Shown here: in pieces, positions 32,991-41,934 of the stretch
Layout of the letters: each line of letters begins with the position of its first letter
Position numbering within the stretch: the stretch's first letter is position 1
NCBI GenBank assembly: GCA_963842305.1
Contig: CAWJFW010000002.1
Span: 186,001 to 250,000, forward strand
DNA length: 64,000 bases
Direction of reading: 5' to 3'
From: JAIBJN01 sp963842305
Lineage (GTDB): Bacteria; Actinomycetota; Thermoleophilia; Gaiellales; Gaiellaceae
Position numbers and translations under genes: made by a program
The notes under the pieces: model-generated
Told to the model about the DNA's origin: nothing
Databases searched by the model: none
The model's input: the letters and a program-made list of their open reading frames with translations, nothing else

Positions 32991-33946
32991 TCGTCACCGT
33001 CACGCTGAACGCAGCGATCGACCGGACGCTCGTCGTACCCAACTTCCAGCCGGGCCACCGGCACCGTGCCAGCGTCGGCTTTCCGAGCGCCGGTGGGAAG
33101 GGAATCAACGTCGCCCGCGCTCTCAAGCTCCTCGGGGCACCGGTCGTCTGCACCGGCCTCGCCGGCGGTCGCACCGGCACGCTGCTCGTCGAGGAGCTGA
33201 CACACGAGGGGATCCTCAACGACTTCGTGCGCATCGGCGAGGAGTCGCGGACGTCGATCGCCGTGCTCGACCCGACCTCGAACGCGTACACGGAGATCAA
33301 CGAGTGGGGGCCCGAGGTGACGGACGAAGAGCTCGAGATGCTGCGCGACAAGATCGCCTATCTCGCGCAGCGGGCCGAGTTCGTCGTACTGGCCGGATCG
33401 CTTCCCCGCGCGGTTGACCCGGGCTTCTATGGTGAGCTCGTCCGCGAGCTGAACCGCCGCCAGCTCCTGGCGGTCGTCGACTCCGAGGGAGAACCGCTTC
33501 GCCTCGCAGTCGAGGCCGAGCCTTATCTCGTCTCGCCGAACCAGCGCGAGGCCGAGGCCCTCGTCGGCCATGAGTTCGTGGACGATGAGGATCTTGCGGC
33601 GGGGCTCGACGAGATCGCCGACCTCGGCGCACGCAACGTCCTCATCACCCTCGACACGGGCTGCTACGCGCTCCTCCGGGAGGATCGGACGGAGTTCCGT
33701 GTTCGTGCGGAGGCACCCCGGGTCGAGGCCACCTCCGAGGTCGGCGCAGGTGACACGTTGCTGGCCGGGTTCCTCGCGGCGCGAGTCGCCGGAAAGCCGT
33801 TCGACGATGCGGTGCGCTCGGCCGTCGCTGCGGGCGCCGCGTCGGTCCTCGAGGCCGGCGCGGGCCGCTTCGACCCGCGGGAGGCCGGCCGCCTGGCCTC
33901 GCTCGTGCAGCTCGAGCACATCGAGCGCGTGCCGCACGAGCAGTAG
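32987..33946 (+). CDS. PfkB family kinase (1-phosphofructokinase-like)
   Basis: 319 residues. Ribokinase-like fold: MIVTVTLNAAIDRTL, PSAGGKGINVARALKLLG, VVLAGSLPRAVDP, and the catalytic-base motif SEVGAGDTLLAGFLA. The opening VTLNAAIDRT and GGKGINVA fit 1-phosphofructokinase or tagatose-6-phosphate kinase; the substrate cannot be fixed and no PTS genes are nearby. Confidence 0.9.
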   Translation: MIVTVTLNAAIDRTLVVPNFQPGHRHRASVGFPSAGGKGINVARALKLLGAPVVCTGLAGGRTGTLLVEELTHEGILNDFVRIGEESRTSIAVLDPTSNAYTEINEWGPEVTDEELEMLRDKIAYLAQRAEFVVLAGSLPRAVDPGFYGELVRELNRRQLLAVVDSEGEPLRLAVEAEPYLVSPNQREAEALVGHEFVDDEDLAAGLDEIADLGARNVLITLDTGCYALLREDRTEFRVRAEAPRVEATSEVGAGDTLLAGFLAARVAGKPFDDAVRSAVAAGAASVLEAGAGRFDPREAGRLASLVQLEHIERVPHEQ

Positions 33947-33993
33947 GAGGGCACGGCTCCGCTCACGCGGGGTCGGGCAGCAGCCTTGGTTGG

Positions 33994-34011
33994 TACGATC
34001 GCTCCAAGGTG
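33994..34011 (+). promoter_or_regulatory. leaderless or near-leaderless -10 box of guaB
   Basis: TACGAT at 33994-33999, nine bases, GTG 34009. Confidence 0.5.
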
Positions 34012-35520
34012 AGCGTCGAGCTGCGTCAGGACGAGATCGAGCGCCTCCTCGCCCTGGAGCGCAAGTTCGCCAAGGAGGGACTGACCTTCGAGGACGTGCT
34101 GCTCGTGCCGTCCGAGTCCGACGTTCTTCCGGGCGACGTGTCGACCCGCACGCGCCTCACGCGCACGATCGAGCTCGAGATCCCGATCGTCTCGGCCGCG
34201 ATGGACACGGTCACCGAGGCACGGGCGGCGATCGCCCTCGCGCGCGAGGGAGGCATCGGCGTCATCCACCGCAATCTCTCCGTCGCGGAGCAGGCCTCGG
34301 AGGTGGACAAGGTGAAGCGCTCCGAGGCGGGGATGATCGTCGAGCCTGTGACGTTGCCTCCGGAGGCGGAGGTCGCGACCGCGCTCGAGCTCATGCAGAC
34401 GTACCGGATCTCGGGCGTGCCGATCACGGACGAGGACGGCCGCCTCGTGGGCATCCTGACCAATCGCGACCTTCGCTTCGAGGACGACACTGCACGTCCG
34501 GTATCGGACCTGATGACCGCGGCCGACCTCGTGACGGTGCCGGTCGGTACGACGCTCGAGGAGGCGCGCGCGGTGCTCCACGCGCACAAGATCGAGAAGC
34601 TTCCCGTCGTCGATCCTGACGGCCGTCTCAAGGGTCTGATCACGGTCAAGGACATCTCGAAGCGGATCCAGCACCCGCTGGCGACGAAGGACGAGCAAGG
34701 CCGGCTCCGCGCCGCCGCAGCCGTCGGCACCGGCCCCGAAGGGCTGGAGCGCGCCGCGGCGCTGGTCGACGAGGACGTCGACGTGCTCGTCGTGGACACG
34801 TCGCACGGCCATTCGATCGGCGTGCTCGAGGCGGTTCGGGAGCTGAAGCGGCGGTACGACGTTCCCATCATCGCCGGCAACGTCGCGACGCCCGAGGCCG
34901 CCTCCGCGCTGATCGACGCGGGCGCCGACGCCGTCAAGGTCGGCATGGGCCCGGGCGCGATCTGCACCACGCGGGTCGTCGCGGGCATCGGCGTCCCCCA
35001 GGTCACGGCCGTCTACGACTGCGCTCAAGCCGCGGCCCGGGACGGGATCCCGGTGATCGCGGACGGCGGCATCCAGTTCTCGGGCGACCTTGCCAAGGCG
35101 ATCGCCGCCGGCGCGGACACGGTCATGCTCGGCGGCCTGCTCGCCGGAACCGACGAAAGCCCGGGTGAGGTCGTCTTCCACCAGGGCGAGCAGTTCAAGG
35201 AATATCGCGGGATGGGCTCGCTGGGAGCCATGCGGGCGCGCCACTCGAGCGACCGCTACTTCCAGCAGGACGTCGAAGAGGTCGGCAAGCTCGTCCCCGA
35301 AGGGATTGAAGGGCGCGTTGCCTACAAGGGTCCGCTGCGAAACGTCGTCCACCAGCTGGTCGGCGGGCTTCGACAGGCGATGGGCTATTGCGGGGCCGCC
35401 ACCATCGACGAGCTGAAGGAGGCGCGCTTCGTCCGCGTCACTTCGGCTGGACAGCGCGAGAGCCATCCGCACGACGTCGCGATCGTCAAGGAAGCGCCCA
35501 ACTACAGGCCGGGCCGCTAG
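34009..35520 (+). CDS. guaB: IMP dehydrogenase
   Basis: 503 residues. Oxidises IMP to XMP with NAD. N-terminal TFEDVLLVPSESDVLPGDV, two CBS domains (about residues 110-225: MQTYRISGVPITDEDGRLVGI and VLHAHKIEKLPVVDPDGRLKG), catalytic Cys in GMGPGAICTTRVVAG, and the mobile flap. 47 bases before guaA, so the two guanine nucleotide genes form an operon. Confidence 0.97.
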   Translation: MSVELRQDEIERLLALERKFAKEGLTFEDVLLVPSESDVLPGDVSTRTRLTRTIELEIPIVSAAMDTVTEARAAIALAREGGIGVIHRNLSVAEQASEVDKVKRSEAGMIVEPVTLPPEAEVATALELMQTYRISGVPITDEDGRLVGILTNRDLRFEDDTARPVSDLMTAADLVTVPVGTTLEEARAVLHAHKIEKLPVVDPDGRLKGLITVKDISKRIQHPLATKDEQGRLRAAAAVGTGPEGLERAAALVDEDVDVLVVDTSHGHSIGVLEAVRELKRRYDVPIIAGNVATPEAASALIDAGADAVKVGMGPGAICTTRVVAGIGVPQVTAVYDCAQAAARDGIPVIADGGIQFSGDLAKAIAAGADTVMLGGLLAGTDESPGEVVFHQGEQFKEYRGMGSLGAMRARHSSDRYFQQDVEEVGKLVPEGIEGRVAYKGPLRNVVHQLVGGLRQAMGYCGAATIDELKEARFVRVTSAGQRESHPHDVAIVKEAPNYRPGR

Positions 35521-35567
35521 TGCCCCTTCGGAGAACAACGGCCGGGCATCGCCTGGAGGGAGACTGA

Positions 35568-37148
35568 ATGGGAGAGGTTGTTCCTCTCCCAGCCCAGGAG
35601 GCCCAACCCGAGGAACGCCCGGTGCTCGTCGTCGACTTCGGCGGCCAGTACTCGCAGCTGATCGCGCGCCGCGTGCGTGAGTGTCGCGTCTACTCCGAGC
35701 TCGTCCATCACACGACGCCTCCGGCCGATCTCGCTGCGAGGCGGCCACTCGCCCTGATCCTGTCCGGGGGGCCTGCGTCCGTCTATGCGGACGGGGCGCC
35801 CCAGGCCGAGCCCGGCATCTTCGAGCTCGGCGTTCCCGTGCTGGGCATCTGCTACGGGATGCAGCTCATGGCCAGGGACCTCGGCGGGAGCGTCGAGCGC
35901 ACCGGCGGCGCGGAATTCGGCCGCGCGAGGGTCACGGTGAAGCCCGACAGCGAGCTCTTCGGGGGCCTGCCGGCCGAACAGGTGGGCTGGATGAGCCACG
36001 GCGACTCAGTGACGGCGCCGCCGCAGGGCGCCCGGGTCACCGCTGGGTCGACCACGACCCCGATTGCCGGCTTCGAAGACACCGAGCGCGGCCTGTATGG
36101 CATCCAGTTCCACCCCGAGGTGCTCCACACGGAGCACGGCACCGAGATCCTGAAGAACTTCCTCTATCGAGTTGCGGACGCGCCGCCCGCATGGACGTCC
36201 GCGGCCGTGATCGAGGAGGAAACGGCACATATCCGCGCGCAGGTCGGAAACCGGCGAGTGTTGTGCGGCCTGTCCGGCGGCGTCGATTCGGCCGTTGCGG
36301 CCCTCCTCGTGCACAAGGCAGTGGGCGACCAGCTGACCTGCGTCTTCGTCGACCACGGGCTGCTGCGGAAGGACGAGGCCACGCAAGTTGTGGAGACTTT
36401 CGGCCGCCACTTCCACGTCCCGCTGATCCACGTCGATGCGCGTGAGCGCTTCCTGGCCCGCCTCGCCGGCGTCACCGATCCGGAGGAGAAGCGGAAGGCG
36501 ATCGGCGAGGAGTTCATCCGCGTCTTCGAGGAGGAGGCCCGCTCGCTCGGCGACGTCCGCTATCTCGTCCAGGGGACGCTCTACTCGGATGTGATCGAGT
36601 CGGGCGGCGCGGCCGACGGCGTCGCAGCGACCATCAAGTCCCATCACAATGTCGGCGGGCTCCCCGACGTGATGGACCTCGAGCTGGTGGAGCCGCTGCG
36701 GATGCTCTTCAAGGACGAGGTCCGCCGGGTTGGCGAGGAGCTCGGGCTGCCCGAGGAGATGGTGTGGCGCCATCCCTTCCCTGGTCCGGGGCTCGCGATC
36801 CGGATCATCGGCGAGGTCACCGAGGAGCGGCTCGAGACGCTGCGCGAGGCGGACGCGATCCTGCTCGAAGAGGTGCGCCGGGCGGGTCTCTACCGCGAGC
36901 TCTGGCAGTGCTTCGCGGTGCTGCCCGCCATTCGCTCCGTCGGCGTCCAGGGCGATGAGCGGACGTACGCCTACCCCATCGTCATCCGAGCGGTGACCTC
37001 CGAGGACGCCATGACCGCGGACTGGGCGCGCCTGCCGTATGACTTGCTGGAGACGATCTCGAGCCGGATCATCAACGAGATCCCGGAGGTGAACCGCGTG
37101 GCGCTCGATCTCTCGTCCAAGCCCCCCGCGACGATCGAGTGGGAGTGA
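35568..37148 (+). CDS. guaA: GMP synthase (glutamine-hydrolysing)
   Basis: 526 residues. N-terminal class I GATase with Cys in VLGICYGMQLMA and His-Glu in GIQFHPEVLHTE; then the ATP pyrophosphatase P-loop LSGGVDSAVAALL and the C-terminal dimerisation domain (RPFPGPGL-like RHPFPGPGLAIRIIGEV). Amidates XMP to GMP. Shine-Dalgarno GGAGGGAG before ATG 35568. Its stop overlaps the start of a small zinc ribbon gene. Confidence 0.97.
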   Translation: MGEVVPLPAQEAQPEERPVLVVDFGGQYSQLIARRVRECRVYSELVHHTTPPADLAARRPLALILSGGPASVYADGAPQAEPGIFELGVPVLGICYGMQLMARDLGGSVERTGGAEFGRARVTVKPDSELFGGLPAEQVGWMSHGDSVTAPPQGARVTAGSTTTPIAGFEDTERGLYGIQFHPEVLHTEHGTEILKNFLYRVADAPPAWTSAAVIEEETAHIRAQVGNRRVLCGLSGGVDSAVAALLVHKAVGDQLTCVFVDHGLLRKDEATQVVETFGRHFHVPLIHVDARERFLARLAGVTDPEEKRKAIGEEFIRVFEEEARSLGDVRYLVQGTLYSDVIESGGAADGVAATIKSHHNVGGLPDVMDLELVEPLRMLFKDEVRRVGEELGLPEEMVWRHPFPGPGLAIRIIGEVTEERLETLREADAILLEEVRRAGLYRELWQCFAVLPAIRSVGVQGDERTYAYPIVIRAVTSEDAMTADWARLPYDLLETISSRIINEIPEVNRVALDLSSKPPATIEWE

Positions 37149-37297
37149 GGGCGGAGCACGAGCCGGCGGCCTGCCGCTTGCCGGCCGACGAGGCGGAGGC
37201 CGACGCGACGTGCCCGCGCTGCGGCGCGGAGATGACCTGGACGAAGGCGAGCTGGCACTGTCTGACGTGCCGGTACAAGGAGGGCTGCTGCGGCTAG
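37145..37297 (+). CDS. small zinc-ribbon protein
   Basis: 50 residues from a GTG that overlaps the guaA stop (GTGA). Two Cys pairs, CPRCGAEM and HCLTCRYKEGCCG, form a rubredoxin-knuckle type zinc ribbon; a basic or aromatic surface (WTKASW) lies between them. Function unknown. It is too short for most gene callers; the precise overlap, two CxxC pairs and absence of rare codons support it. Confidence 0.7.
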   Translation: MRAEHEPAACRLPADEAEADATCPRCGAEMTWTKASWHCLTCRYKEGCCG

Positions 37298-37301
37298 AGG
37301 G

Positions 37302-37340
37302 CCGCGGGGCCACCCCGGACCACCACCCGCTTCGAGCGTA
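37302..37340 (+). repeat. dispersed intergenic repeat, copy 2
   Basis: Matches 23414-23452: CCGCGGGG, CACCCC, CCACCACCCGC, then the hairpin CGC-TTCGA-GCG. It starts five bases after the zinc ribbon stop and lies 87 bases before the MFS gene. Confidence 0.65.
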
Positions 37341-37414
37341 ACGAGCCGGAGCGCACGCGTGTGTGCCGCGATGTGCCGGGGGTGGGTCAGCGGCTTCCCG
37401 AGCGACCCGGCGGA

Positions 37415-37429
37415 TAGCCTCGCTGCGTG
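37415..37429 (+). promoter_or_regulatory. leaderless -10 box of MFS transporter
   Basis: TAGCCT at 37415-37420, six bases, GTG 37427. Confidence 0.5.
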
Positions 37430-38578
37430 AGCAGCTACCGCTGGACGATCCTCGCCCTCGGCACGGTCGCCCAGGCGAGCTACTCCGCCGTCTTCCTCGG
37501 CATCCCGGTCCTCGCGCCGCAGTTTCGCGACGAGTACGGCCTCTCGCTCACAGAGATCGGCGTCGTGCTGGCGGCGTTCAGCATCGGCTCCATCGTCACC
37601 CTGCTCCCCTGGGGACTGCTCACCGACCGGGTCGGCGAGCGGAGCGTCCTCTCGGCCGGTCTCGCCGCCGCGAGCCTCGCGATCGGCTTCGCCGCCTTCA
37701 CGACCGGCTATCTGCCGCTCGTGCTCCTCCTCGTCGTCGCAGGCGGGGCCGGAGCAAGCGTGAACGCGGCGAGCGGTCGCGCAGTCATGGGCTGGTTCGA
37801 GCCCTCCCAGCGGGGATTCGCGCTCGGGATCAGACAGACGGCCCTGCCGCTCGGCGGCGCCGCAGCGGCGCTGACGCTGCCTCCGATCGCCGGTGCAGGG
37901 GGAACCCAGGCGGGCCTCCTCGTCCTTGCCGCGGCCTGCCTGTCCACCGCGATCGCGGGAGCAGTGGGGCTGAGGGAGGCGCCTCCCGAGAGCGACCCGC
38001 CGCTCGGGGACGTCCTGAACCCCCTGCGGGACGCGCGGATGTGGCGCCTGGCGGTCGGAAGCGGGTTCATCGTGACCGCCCAGATCAGCATCATGGCCTT
38101 CACCGTCCTCTTCCTTCACGGCGAGCGTGGCCTCTCGCCGGCGGCGGCGGCAGGCATCTTCGCGACGATGCAGCTGATCGGCGCCGCGTTGCGGATCGGT
38201 GTGGGTCGCTGGTCTGATCGGGTCGGAACGCGCATCGCGCCGCTGCTCAAGCTCGCGTTCGGTCTCTCGGTGACGCTCGCGGTCAGCGCGGCTCTGACCT
38301 CCGCCTCGCTCGCCGTCTTCATCCCAGCCTTCCTCCTGGCCGGCGCGCTCTCCCAGTCGTGGAACGGGCTCGCCTTCACGGCGACGGCCGAGCTCGCCGG
38401 CCGGAGCCGAGCGGGGGCGGCGCTCGGCTTTCAGCAGACGGCTCTCGCCGTCGCCTCCGGCTTCGCGCCGCCCCTCTTCGCCTTGCTCGTCGAGTCGACC
38501 TCTTGGGGCGTCGCATTCGCGCTGGCGGCGATCTTCCCGCTCGCCGGCGCAGGCCTCATGCGACGGATTCCCGCCTAG
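37427..38578 (+). CDS. MFS transporter
   Basis: 383 residues, about twelve helices. MFS loop 2-3 motif GLLTDRVGERSVLS and a second DRVGTR in the middle; no DNA-binding or extra domain. Resembles drug/metabolite efflux or nitrate/cyanate-type carriers of the family, substrate unknown. Its last 23 bases overlap the convergent gene. Confidence 0.88.
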   Translation: MSSYRWTILALGTVAQASYSAVFLGIPVLAPQFRDEYGLSLTEIGVVLAAFSIGSIVTLLPWGLLTDRVGERSVLSAGLAAASLAIGFAAFTTGYLPLVLLLVVAGGAGASVNAASGRAVMGWFEPSQRGFALGIRQTALPLGGAAAALTLPPIAGAGGTQAGLLVLAAACLSTAIAGAVGLREAPPESDPPLGDVLNPLRDARMWRLAVGSGFIVTAQISIMAFTVLFLHGERGLSPAAAAGIFATMQLIGAALRIGVGRWSDRVGTRIAPLLKLAFGLSVTLAVSAALTSASLAVFIPAFLLAGALSQSWNGLAFTATAELAGRSRAGAALGFQQTALAVASGFAPPLFALLVESTSWGVAFALAAIFPLAGAGLMRRIPA

Positions 38579-39131
38579 GCCTCCATCGCAGAAGCACGAT
38601 CGAGAGTGCGAGCGCGGCGATCACTCCGATGACGACGGGCCAGACCGGGAAGCCGTCGCCGTCGCCCGTGGATGCGACCGGCTCGGGAGCCGCCGAGCTC
38701 GGTCCGGAAGGAGTGCTTCCGCCTGCAGGCCCGCCGATCGCGAGGGCCGCGAAGGAGTGCGTCTGGGCGCACGGGACCGGATGGCCGCCCTCGCTCGAGA
38801 AGTCGTCGTAGACGACGTAGCTCCAGGTTCCTGCGGTCGGGAACACCACCTTGGCGACGAAGACCTCTGGATTCTGCGTTGCCCGGGCGGCAAACGTCTT
38901 CTCCACCCCCGTCTCCGAGTTCACGATCGTCAGCGTGGGGCGGGCCGTGTCCGCGTTGGGCAGGGCGTTCAGCCCGTGCTGAAGGATCGTCATCTCGGCC
39001 GTCCAGGTCGTCCCCGGCGCGATTCCGCCCGGGGGCGGCGCCAATCCGACCGTGGCCATGCAGCCCGCACTCGCGGCGCCCGCCTGAACGAGCGCACCGA
39101 CGAGGACTACGGCGATCAGGATTCGTTTCAT
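38556..39131 (-). CDS. secreted or membrane-anchored hypothetical protein
   Basis: 191 residues from ATG 39131 (Shine-Dalgarno AAAGGAGGA). Signal peptide (KRILIAVVLVGALVQAGAAS), an extracellular beta-rich region (WTAEMTILQHGLNALPNADTA, GTWSYVVYDDFSSEGGH), a low-complexity Ser/Pro linker, and a C-terminal helix (WPVVIGVIAALALSIVLLRWR) with basic tail: a type I membrane anchor. It looks like a YtkA/CopC-style Ig-like surface protein; no function assigned. Confidence 0.75.
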   Translation of the reverse strand: MKRILIAVVLVGALVQAGAASAGCMATVGLAPPPGGIAPGTTWTAEMTILQHGLNALPNADTARPTLTIVNSETGVEKTFAARATQNPEVFVAKVVFPTAGTWSYVVYDDFSSEGGHPVPCAQTHSFAALAIGGPAGGSTPSGPSSAAPEPVASTGDGDGFPVWPVVIGVIAALALSIVLLRWRPRRESVA

Positions 39132-39188
39132 GCAGATTCCTCCTTTCACCGCTTCTACGCCTGTCGGGCCGCGGAGGTTCCGAGTCGC

Positions 39189-39452
39189 TCAGCGGATCGA
39201 GAAGCCCGTAAGGCCTTCCTCGTCCTCGTCGAAGACGTCGACGCGCTCGACGCGCGCGCCTCTCGGTCCGTGACGGACGAACTCGACGACCTGCTCGACG
39301 GCCTGCTGCCGGCCCTCGAAGACGGCCTCGACGGTTCCTTCCAAGGTGTTCCGCGCCCAGCCGGTCACGCCGAGCTCGAGCGCGAGCCGACGCGTCGAGT
39401 CGCGAAAGAACACCCCCTGCACGCGGCCGTGGACGACGACGCGGCGTCTCAT
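39189..39452 (-). CDS. acyP: acylphosphatase
   Basis: 87 residues. VHGRVQGVFFRDSTRRLA contains the phosphate-binding loop with the catalytic Arg, and GVTGWARNTLEGTVEAVFEG the catalytic Asn. Hydrolyses acyl phosphates. Its ATG overlaps the stop of the MFS gene upstream (ATGA). Confidence 0.95.
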   Translation of the reverse strand: MRRRVVVHGRVQGVFFRDSTRRLALELGVTGWARNTLEGTVEAVFEGRQQAVEQVVEFVRHGPRGARVERVDVFDEDEEGLTGFSIR

Positions 39453-40576
39453 CGGTAGCGGGTGAACCACGGGGCGATCGAGACGGCGAGGAGCGCCGAG
39501 AACCCGGCGGCGAGCAGGAACGGGAGGCGCGTGTCGACGTTGAAGAGCGGAACGTAGACGAGCGGAGCGATCGCCACTCCCGCGAACTTGAAGGCGCTGT
39601 AGGCGGAGGTCGCTCCCGCACGGTTCTCCGGGAACGACTCGACGGCGATCGTGTTCAGTCCTGCCCAGACGAATGCCGATGCACAGCCGACGCCGAAGAA
39701 AACGAACGCGAGCGTCCAGGGGCTCGGTGCGAAGACGAGGCCCAGGACGCCTGCCGTGCAGCCGATCGTTCCGGCGAGCGCCGTTGCCGGGCGACCGGCA
39801 CGATCGACGACGGTGCCCGCATAGCGCCCGAGCAGGATGCCGCCGATGCCGTACCCGGCGATGAGCAGGCCGCGGGCTCCGGAGCCGAGATCGAACTCCT
39901 CGGCTCCGACCAGGACAAGCACGAAGCCGATCGCCGTAAAGCCCAGATAGCCGAGCGCGGCCTGCGCGGCCAGGAGCGCGATCCAGCGGTTGAGGAGCGC
40001 GCCGAGCGACGCGCGCACACCCGTCCCCGCCTGCCGCTGGGCGGCTCCGAACGTCTGGCGAGGAATGGCGAGGACGGTCGCGACAACGGCGACCAGGACA
40101 AAGGCGAGCCGCCACGAGATCTCTCCGAGCAGCCCGCCGAGGATCGGCGCAAACATCAGGCCCGCAGTTTGAGCGGCTGCGAACGTCCCCACCGTCCGGC
40201 CGAGCACGCCGGGCGCCACGACCTCGGAGAGCGCCGCCAGCAGGATGGGGGAGAGGAACGCATTTGCGCTGCCCATTGCCGCGCGGGCTACGAAGAACGT
40301 CCAGATGTCAGGCGCAAGAGCGCAGCCGACGGCGGCGACGCCGAACGCGAGGTAGGCGCCCCGCACGACCCGCGGCGGCCCCAGCCGCTCGGCGAGGGTG
40401 CCCGAGACCAGCTGGAGCAAGGCGAACGGAACCATGTACGCGGTGATCGCCGCGGCGACCTGTGCCACCGAGGCATCGAGCCCTGCGGCGACGTTGGGAA
40501 TGAGCGCCACGAGCATCGCACCGCCGAAGGGTCCCAGGAATCCGCCGACGTAGAGGGGGAACGTGATCCGGCGCAC
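39449..40576 (-). CDS. MFS transporter
   Basis: 375 residues, twelve helices. Motifs SGTLAERLGPPRVVRGAYL and GRYAGTVVDRAGRPATALAG mark the two MFS halves; resembles YbjJ/drug-efflux type carriers (DHA1). Substrate unknown. Coupled to acyP downstream, and divergent from the next MFS gene, 57 bases away. Confidence 0.88.
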   Translation of the reverse strand: MRRITFPLYVGGFLGPFGGAMLVALIPNVAAGLDASVAQVAAAITAYMVPFALLQLVSGTLAERLGPPRVVRGAYLAFGVAAVGCALAPDIWTFFVARAAMGSANAFLSPILLAALSEVVAPGVLGRTVGTFAAAQTAGLMFAPILGGLLGEISWRLAFVLVAVVATVLAIPRQTFGAAQRQAGTGVRASLGALLNRWIALLAAQAALGYLGFTAIGFVLVLVGAEEFDLGSGARGLLIAGYGIGGILLGRYAGTVVDRAGRPATALAGTIGCTAGVLGLVFAPSPWTLAFVFFGVGCASAFVWAGLNTIAVESFPENRAGATSAYSAFKFAGVAIAPLVYVPLFNVDTRLPFLLAAGFSALLAVSIAPWFTRYR

Positions 40577-40619
40577 GCGGCGGAAGGCTAGTCCGTCATG
40601 CGCGCGTTATCGGCCCCAG

Positions 40620-40636
40620 TACTCTTAGCCCGCATG
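40620..40636 (+). promoter_or_regulatory. leaderless -10 box of MFS transporter
   Basis: TACTCT at 40620-40625, eight bases, ATG 40634. It favours this ATG over the in-frame ATG at 40598. Confidence 0.45.
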
Positions 40637-41881
40637 TCCGGTTCGCCCGAGAACCTCCCGATCAAGCGGAACACCGCGCTCCTCTCCGCTGCGCTGGCGG
40701 CCAACTCCGGGATGCTCCAGCTCTCGGCGGCTGTCGCCTCGCTCACGTTCGTGCTCGTCACCGGAGTCAAGGGCCTGCTCGGGCTCGGCCCGGCGATCGT
40801 GCTCGCCTCGGGAGCACTCGCCGCGCTTCCGGCGGGGCGCGCGATGGATCGCTTCGGCCGCGTGCCCGTTCTCGCGACGGGCTTCGTCGTCGGCGCGCTC
40901 GGCGGCGTGCTGGCCGCGTTCGGATGCGCCGTCGACTCCGCATTTCCCGTCTTCCTCGGCCTGGTGTTCGTGGGCACGGCGGGAGGTACGTCGCTCCTGG
41001 CGCGCGCGGCTGCGGGAGATATGTATCCCCCCGAGCGGAGGGCGAGAGGGATCGCCCTCGTTCTCGCCGGTGCCGTGTTCGGCGCGATCCTGGGGCCGGC
41101 GGTGTTCAGCCCGCTGCTCTCGGGTCGCGATCTGGACGGCGACTCCCTGGCTCTTCTGTGGCTCGCGGGCTCGTGCTTCATGCTCGTGGGCCTGGCGCTC
41201 GTCGTGTTCGTGCGGCCCGACCCGAAGCGCATCGCGGAAGTGCTCGCCGTGGGGACCCCAGCAGCCGAGCCGCGGCCGCCCGCCCCCTTGCGGGAGATCC
41301 TGAGGCGCCGAGGCGTGATTCCGTCGATCCTCGCCGCCCAGGCGAGCTTCGGGGTGATGGTGGCTGTGATGACGCTCACCGGTGCGGTCGTCGTCGACCA
41401 CCACAACCACTCCGGCGAAGCGGTCTTCCCGATCATCGGCGCACACGTGCTCGGGATGTACGCGCTCGTGCTCGTCGTCGGGGACGTGGTCGACAGAATC
41501 GGTCGGCCCCCCGCGCTCGTGGGCGGCCTCCTGCTCATGGCCCTCTCCACGGTCAACCTTCTCTGGATCACGAGCGTGCCCGCGGCCGCGCTCGCGCTCT
41601 TCGGGCTCGGTCTTGGATGGAATCTTTCGTTCGTGGCCGCCACGGCCCAGCTGGCGGACTGCTCGCTCCCGTGGGAGCGCGGGAAGCTGCTCGGTTTCAA
41701 CGACCTGCTCTCCGGGATGACGGGCGCAGGGCTCGCGCTGCTCGGCGGCTACGCGCTGACCGCCATCGGCGTGGCCGCCCTCGCGATCGGCGCGACGGCA
41801 CTGGTCGTCGTTCCCGCTGTCTGGATCGCCCGTCGAGGCTTCGGCCGGCCGGTCGAGGCGAGCCCGACCACCGCCGATTGA
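40634..41881 (+). CDS. MFS transporter
   Basis: 415 residues from ATG 40634, about twelve helices. PAGRAMDRFGRVPVLATGFVVG in the first half and VVGDVVDRIGRPPALVGGLLL in the second are MFS loop motifs. Substrate unknown. Third MFS gene of this stretch; not similar enough by eye to the other two to call a recent duplicate. Confidence 0.85.
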   Translation: MSGSPENLPIKRNTALLSAALAANSGMLQLSAAVASLTFVLVTGVKGLLGLGPAIVLASGALAALPAGRAMDRFGRVPVLATGFVVGALGGVLAAFGCAVDSAFPVFLGLVFVGTAGGTSLLARAAAGDMYPPERRARGIALVLAGAVFGAILGPAVFSPLLSGRDLDGDSLALLWLAGSCFMLVGLALVVFVRPDPKRIAEVLAVGTPAAEPRPPAPLREILRRRGVIPSILAAQASFGVMVAVMTLTGAVVVDHHNHSGEAVFPIIGAHVLGMYALVLVVGDVVDRIGRPPALVGGLLLMALSTVNLLWITSVPAAALALFGLGLGWNLSFVAATAQLADCSLPWERGKLLGFNDLLSGMTGAGLALLGGYALTAIGVAALAIGATALVVVPAVWIARRGFGRPVEASPTTAD

Positions 41882-41888
41882 CGGCTGC

Positions 41889-41926
41889 TAGAATCCGCGC
41901 TCGGCGGACGCCTTGTCCGCCGCTTT
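41889..41926 (+). promoter_or_regulatory. rplM leader: -10 box and hairpin
   Basis: TAGAAT at 41889-41894, then GGCGGAC (41903-41909), GCCTT loop, GTCCGCC (41915-41921), then a GC and TTTT. Perfect 7-bp stem in the L13 mRNA leader. It could be a terminator for the MFS gene, an attenuator, or an autoregulatory L13 leader. Confidence 0.5.
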
Positions 41927-41934
41927 TCTGTGTG

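Noticed and set aside
33664..35748. 694-residue antisense frame across guaB
   Set aside because: guaB on the other strand has full motifs; the antisense product has no domain pattern.
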